The position numbers and the translations under genes were made by a program. Below the pieces are notes generated by a model that searched no databases, was not told where the DNA came from, and saw only the letters and a list, made by a program, of their open reading frames with translations. Of a DNA stretch of 7,429 nt, positions 5,888 to 7,429 are shown piece by piece. This DNA comes from Bacteroidaceae bacterium (GTDB lineage Bacteria; Bacteroidota; Bacteroidia; Bacteroidales; Bacteroidaceae). Positions within the stretch are counted from its first letter, which is position 1. Every line of letters starts with the position of its first letter. The DNA is taken from contig JAFYWE010000104.1 of assembly GCA_017558165.1 (NCBI GenBank), forward strand, positions 1 through 7,429. Direction: 5' to 3'.

Positions 5888-7429
5888 ATTATTGTATTTT
5901 ACGTCAGTCTCCTCATTGAAGCCATTAGAGAAGTCGTTACCTTCGATTGTAACGTTTACAACGCGCTCCAGAAGAAAACGGTGCTTGTTCCAGTGGAAAG
6001 GCTTGAAGTCCTCGTTCTGTACCACCTTGTTGCCACGGAACACAAGACCGTCAAGCGACTTGGCATACACGATTGGCGCATCGAATGTCTCGAATGTGTT
6101 GTTCTCTATCACTACACCCTTGCCGTCACCGCCATGGAAATACTTTGTCTGTGACCACAGGTCGGGAATCTCGGGATAGATTGAGATTATACCGTTTGTA
6201 AACTGGAACATGCTTGTGAGGGCATTGACGAAATGGTTGCCGCGGATAACAACATCGCGGCATGCACCGGTCTCGAACCATCCGTTGCAGTCACCGCAGA
6301 GCAGGATTGCAGTACCCGATGTGTGGTCGAATGTGTTCTTCTCTACGAGTGTCTTCTTTGGTGTGCTGAACAAGGCACCACGCGCACGGTTGTTGCGGAT
6401 GAGATTGTTCGCAAAATAGACCTCAGGTGTCCACTCAAGGTTCTCGATACCGTATTTTCCGTTGGCAATGTCAGCCGGCAACTCCTTCTCGAACTTTATC
6501 TTGAACTCCTTGCAACCGGCGAGCTGCTCCTTGTCATAAGGTGCAATCTCCACAACGCGGTTACCCTCGGTTATTTCCATTACGTCGGAACGCACGAACT
6601 GCACGCTGTCACCTGCACCGCCCCAGTAGAAGCCGTAGGCCTGGCCATGCATGTAACGTCCAACCAATGTATTGTCATCAAGACGCTGTACCACGCGCAG
6701 GTATGTACCATGTACGTTGATTGCGTCGTCCATCATACCCTCATAGAGACCGTTGACAGAGACAATCTTGCCCTTACAGCCCGAGAAGTGTGTGGCATCG
6801 GCCTGTGTAGTGAAGTAACGGCCATCGCCACGGAGCGCCACGCGGAAACCGTCGAGCGTGAGATTCTCGCTCATCTGCGCGAGCAAGCCCATACCCTCGG
6901 CATAATACACACATGAGTTCTGCAATGTGGTATTGTTGCAAAGTGACACGAAGATTCCCGGGGTAGGACGCTGATAAGAGCGCATTGCAATTACGCTACC
7001 TGGGACAAGGCGTGCATCGCGCCATGGAGCACGGATAACGTAAGGCTCAAGTTCCTCGACGCCCGATGTACCTACACCGATATCGCTTGTCGTGTAGATG
7101 ATGCGCTTTGTATCGCCCTCGAACGCGATACCCCAACTTGGCACGAATGCCCAGTTGCTGCCCGAAACGACAAGACGTCCGTTATCGACCCTGTAGTTCA
7201 CGTAAGGCGCTATGCGGTATGTGATAAGACCGTTCTCGACATCGTTCTCAAGAACCTCGACCTGTGTAATCTGTGGCACGCGGGTATCCACACCCACATT
7301 CTCAAGTTTACAATCCTGACACTCTATCATTGCAACCGGCAGCATACGGCCGTTCATCATAAGGTCAACAAGAGCAGAACCGTCACCTGTGGCCTTGCCT
7401 TTAAGGGTAAAGTTCTTCATGCCCTCAAG
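5885..7429 (-). CDS. GH110 exo-alpha-1,3-galactosidase (5' end outside window)
   Basis: The frame is open from the right edge; the Met at 7420 is preceded in frame by Leu-Glu-Gly, so I treat it as internal. 514 codons are present, and full-length family members have roughly 600 residues, so the signal peptide and first 80-95 residues are probably missing. GH110 enzymes are inverting exo-glycosidases that remove terminal alpha-1,3-linked galactose from blood group B and, in some subgroups, from linear alpha-Gal structures. Numbering from the Met at 7420, strong family-like stretches are YYAEGMGLLAQMSENLTLDG (172-191), RYFTTQADATHFSGCKGKIV (201-220) and GMMDDAINVHGTY (228-240); D231-D232 are likely active-site acids. 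Right-handed beta-helix turns are visible as repeated N-x-F/V rungs: LVEKNTF (358-364), VVIRGNHF (390-397), VVIENNTF (436-443), LVFRGNKV (459-466), VTIEGNDF (489-496). The substrate subgroup (branched only versus linear plus branched) cannot be told by eye. It ends in TGA overlapping the next ATG. Probable periplasmic or surface location is inferred from the family. Confidence 0.87.
   Translation of the reverse strand, partial: LEGMKNFTLKGKATGDGSALVDLMMNGRMLPVAMIECQDCKLENVGVDTRVPQITQVEVLENDVENGLITYRIAPYVNYRVDNGRLVVSGSNWAFVPSWGIAFEGDTKRIIYTTSDIGVGTSGVEELEPYVIRAPWRDARLVPGSVIAMRSYQRPTPGIFVSLCNNTTLQNSCVYYAEGMGLLAQMSENLTLDGFRVALRGDGRYFTTQADATHFSGCKGKIVSVNGLYEGMMDDAINVHGTYLRVVQRLDDNTLVGRYMHGQAYGFYWGGAGDSVQFVRSDVMEITEGNRVVEIAPYDKEQLAGCKEFKIKFEKELPADIANGKYGIENLEWTPEVYFANNLIRNNRARGALFSTPKKTLVEKNTFDHTSGTAILLCGDCNGWFETGACRDVVIRGNHFVNALTSMFQFTNGIISIYPEIPDLWSQTKYFHGGDGKGVVIENNTFETFDAPIVYAKSLDGLVFRGNKVVQNEDFKPFHWNKHRFLLERVVNVTIEGNDFSNGFNEETDVKYNN

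Noticed and set aside
5799..6179. A plus-strand frame of 126 codons that contains VVETPGRFNN
   Set aside because: The shared peptide follows from the palindrome alone; the rest of the frame is unlike any family and spans the antisense of two genes, so it is not a duplicated domain.
6233..6916. A 227-codon plus-strand open frame opposite GH110
   Set aside because: It lies entirely opposite strongly GH110-like sequence and has no signal peptide, motif or ribosome context of its own.
1..7429. CRISPR array, tRNA, rRNA or insertion sequence
   Set aside because: No regularly spaced repeats, no tRNA- or rRNA-like stretch, and no transposase reading frame or terminal inverted repeats were seen; the window is almost fully covered by the three genes.

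Overview
The window looks like part of a Bacteroidales (Bacteroidetes) genome, most likely a gut commensal that feeds on host glycans. The evidence is two large carbohydrate-active enzymes of families common in that order (GH110 and GH123/GH33), a Bacteroidetes-style long RluA-family pseudouridine synthase, starts with A/T-rich upstream sequence instead of a Shine-Dalgarno, and a TAnnTTTG-like promoter. I cannot name the genus. All genes I can support are on the minus strand, so the transcription order runs from high to low coordinates.

From right to left: (1) 7429-5885 is a GH110 alpha-1,3-galactosidase missing its N-terminus at the window edge. (2) 5885-4245 is an RluA-family 23S/tRNA-type pseudouridine synthase with a long N-terminal coiled-coil and cysteine extension. 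Its ATG overlaps the GH110 stop (TGATG). A perfect 32-bp palindrome followed by T5 lies about 35 bases into it. (3) 4244-4056 is a 189-bp intergenic region with a weak terminator-like hairpin, a G8/C8 tract, a candidate sigma-ABfr-type promoter and a GC-rich leader hairpin. (4) 4055-1 is a continuous open frame of 1351 codons that runs off the left edge. It encodes a secreted protein combining a GEVED-like N-terminal beta-domain, a GH123 beta-N-acetylgalactosaminidase module, a beta-trefoil-like module and a GH33 sialidase. The window stops exactly at the probable catalytic tyrosine of the sialidase.

The two glycosidases fit a common job: stripping terminal sugars from mucin-type O-glycans or glycolipids. 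GH110 would remove alpha-1,3-Gal (blood group B or linear alpha-Gal), GH33 sialic acid, and GH123 beta-GalNAc. The GH123 plus GH33 pairing in one chain matches, by inference, the Sda/Cad/GM2 epitope, in which beta-1,4-GalNAc and alpha-2,3-Neu5Ac sit on the same galactose. The pseudouridine synthase is an RNA-modification housekeeping gene with no evident glycan role. No SusC/SusD, sulfatase or regulator gene is inside the window. The best candidates for something undescribed are the GH123-GH33 fusion and the palindrome, which encodes the same ten-residue peptide on both strands.
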